A DNA stretch of 5,322 nt, taken from Candidatus Saccharimonadota bacterium (GTDB taxonomy: Bacteria; Patescibacteriota; Saccharimonadia; Saccharimonadales; SZUA-47). The notes under the pieces are model-generated. The model was given only the letters and a program-made list of their open reading frames with translations, did not search any database and was not told where the DNA came from. Every line of letters starts with the position of its first letter. The stretch's first letter is position 1. This document shows positions 4,964-5,322 of the stretch, piece after piece. The stretch spans positions 1-5,322 of the forward strand of contig QIKK01000061.1 of NCBI GenBank assembly GCA_003231925.1. Reading direction: 5' to 3'. The translations under genes and the position numbers were made by a program.

Positions 4964-4992
4964 TGTGTTCTTCCAATAAAATACATTATAAA
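4964..4992 (+). promoter_or_regulatory. Weak candidate rpoB promoter
   Basis: TATAAA (4987-4992, 5 of 6) is a fair -10 box, but the sequence 17 bp upstream (TGTGTT, 4964-4969) is a poor -35. Transcription would start near 4999 and give a leader of about 49 nt with a Shine-Dalgarno. The surroundings are very AT-rich, so this is only the best visible candidate. Confidence 0.25.
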
Positions 4993-5038
4993 TTAAACAA
5001 ATATATTCTCCTGTTTTGAGCCCTTGAGAAGTATTTTT

Positions 5039-5043
5039 AGGAG
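5039..5043 (+). promoter_or_regulatory. Shine-Dalgarno AGGAG of rpoB
   Basis: AGGAG, within the purine run 5039-5046, lies 4 nt before the ATG at 5048. It is the strongest Shine-Dalgarno in the window and decides the rpoB start. Confidence 0.8.
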
Positions 5044-5047
5044 AAGT

Positions 5048-5322
5048 ATGGCAAAATCTGATGTCAGGGTAGTCGCTAAAGGTGAGGCGGCCAGAGTATA
5101 TTTTAATAAACAAAAAGATATTATTAATCCACCAAACTTAGTCGAACATCAAAATAAGTCTTTTCAGTGGTTTGTCGATGAAGGTCTTGGAGAAATCTTG
5201 TCAGAAATAAGCCCAATTGATGATTATACTGGGTCTAAACTAAGTATTCGTTTCAAGGGTTATCATTTTGAAGATCCAAAAATGAAAGAAGAAGAGGCTC
5301 GTGAAAATAATGTAACGTTCGA
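5048..5322 (+). CDS. rpoB: RNA polymerase beta subunit, N-terminal fragment (cut by window edge)
   Basis: The first 91 codons of the RNA polymerase beta subunit, which forms one pincer of the core enzyme and much of the active site; the gene continues past the window. The visible part is the family's N-terminal region: R-V-Y-F-N-K at 16-21, P-P-N-L-V-E-H-Q (28-35), S-F-Q-W-F-V-D-E-G-L (38-47), then I-S-P-I-D-D-Y-T-G (54-62) and F-K-G-Y-H-F-E-D-P-K (68-77). These match the P-N-L-V-E-x-Q...S-F-x-W-F...S-P-I-x-D-Y-T-G pattern at the start of bacterial beta. The start is fixed by AGGAG. The 160-bp gap after the small His-rich gene holds no gene; rpoB is probably a separate unit leading into rpoC, which cannot be seen here. 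Confidence 0.95.
   Translation, partial: MAKSDVRVVAKGEAARVYFNKQKDIINPPNLVEHQNKSFQWFVDEGLGEILSEISPIDDYTGSKLSIRFKGYHFEDPKMKEEEARENNVTF

Noticed and set aside
4940..4975. tRNA T-arm-like sequence (GGGATTCGACC, resembling the reverse complement of GGTTCGAATCC)
   Set aside because: Neither strand gives a 5-bp T stem, acceptor stem or anticodon arm, so it is a chance resemblance.
4874..5113. Minus-strand open frame across the rpoB upstream region and rpoB start
   Set aside because: It overlaps the end of the His-rich gene and the start of rpoB, and has no plausible ribosome site or family resemblance.

Overview
The window looks like an AT-rich chromosome segment of a Candidate Phyla Radiation (Patescibacteria) bacterium, perhaps Saccharibacteria-like. 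This rests on the short housekeeping proteins, the divergent HisRS motif 3, the style of the RpoB N terminus, and small lineage-specific genes between core genes. The lineage call is an inference from protein resemblance; no search was run. The standard bacterial code fits, because all conserved glycines are GGN and every gene closes on TAG or TAA.

Layout. Bases 3-290 hold the 3' part of a small ParB/sulfiredoxin-fold gene cut by the window edge. Bases 291-644 carry no convincing gene. They hold a GC-richer, repeat-laden, foldable module (about 338-460) that resembles an integron attC or a dispersed CPR intergenic repeat, followed by an AT-rich promoter region flanked by a 15-nt direct repeat. 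A four-helix membrane protein (645-1085) follows. Next comes a core block, all on the + strand: hisS (1210-2514), tig (2574-3848), clpP (3916-4509), a small histidine-rich unknown protein (4522-4887), and the first 91 codons of rpoB (5048 to the edge).

Expression logic. hisS, tig and clpP each have a sigma70-type promoter whose -10 box ends only 7-8 nt before the ATG, and none has a Shine-Dalgarno sequence. All three are therefore predicted to make leaderless mRNAs. The membrane protein, the histidine-rich protein and rpoB do have purine-rich Shine-Dalgarno sites. The clpP promoter is overlaid by a near-perfect CIRCE element (TTAGCACTC-N9-GAGTGCCAA), so ClpP, and probably the small gene 12 bp behind it, should be repressed by HrcA and induced by heat or misfolded protein. 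The block thus groups translation (HisRS), co-translational folding (trigger factor), proteolysis (ClpP) and transcription (RpoB), with only clpP visibly wired to the heat-shock repressor.

The most interesting items are the repeated leaderless-promoter geometry, the CIRCE-controlled clpP with its uncharacterised His-rich partner, and the attC-like module next to the ParB-like gene.
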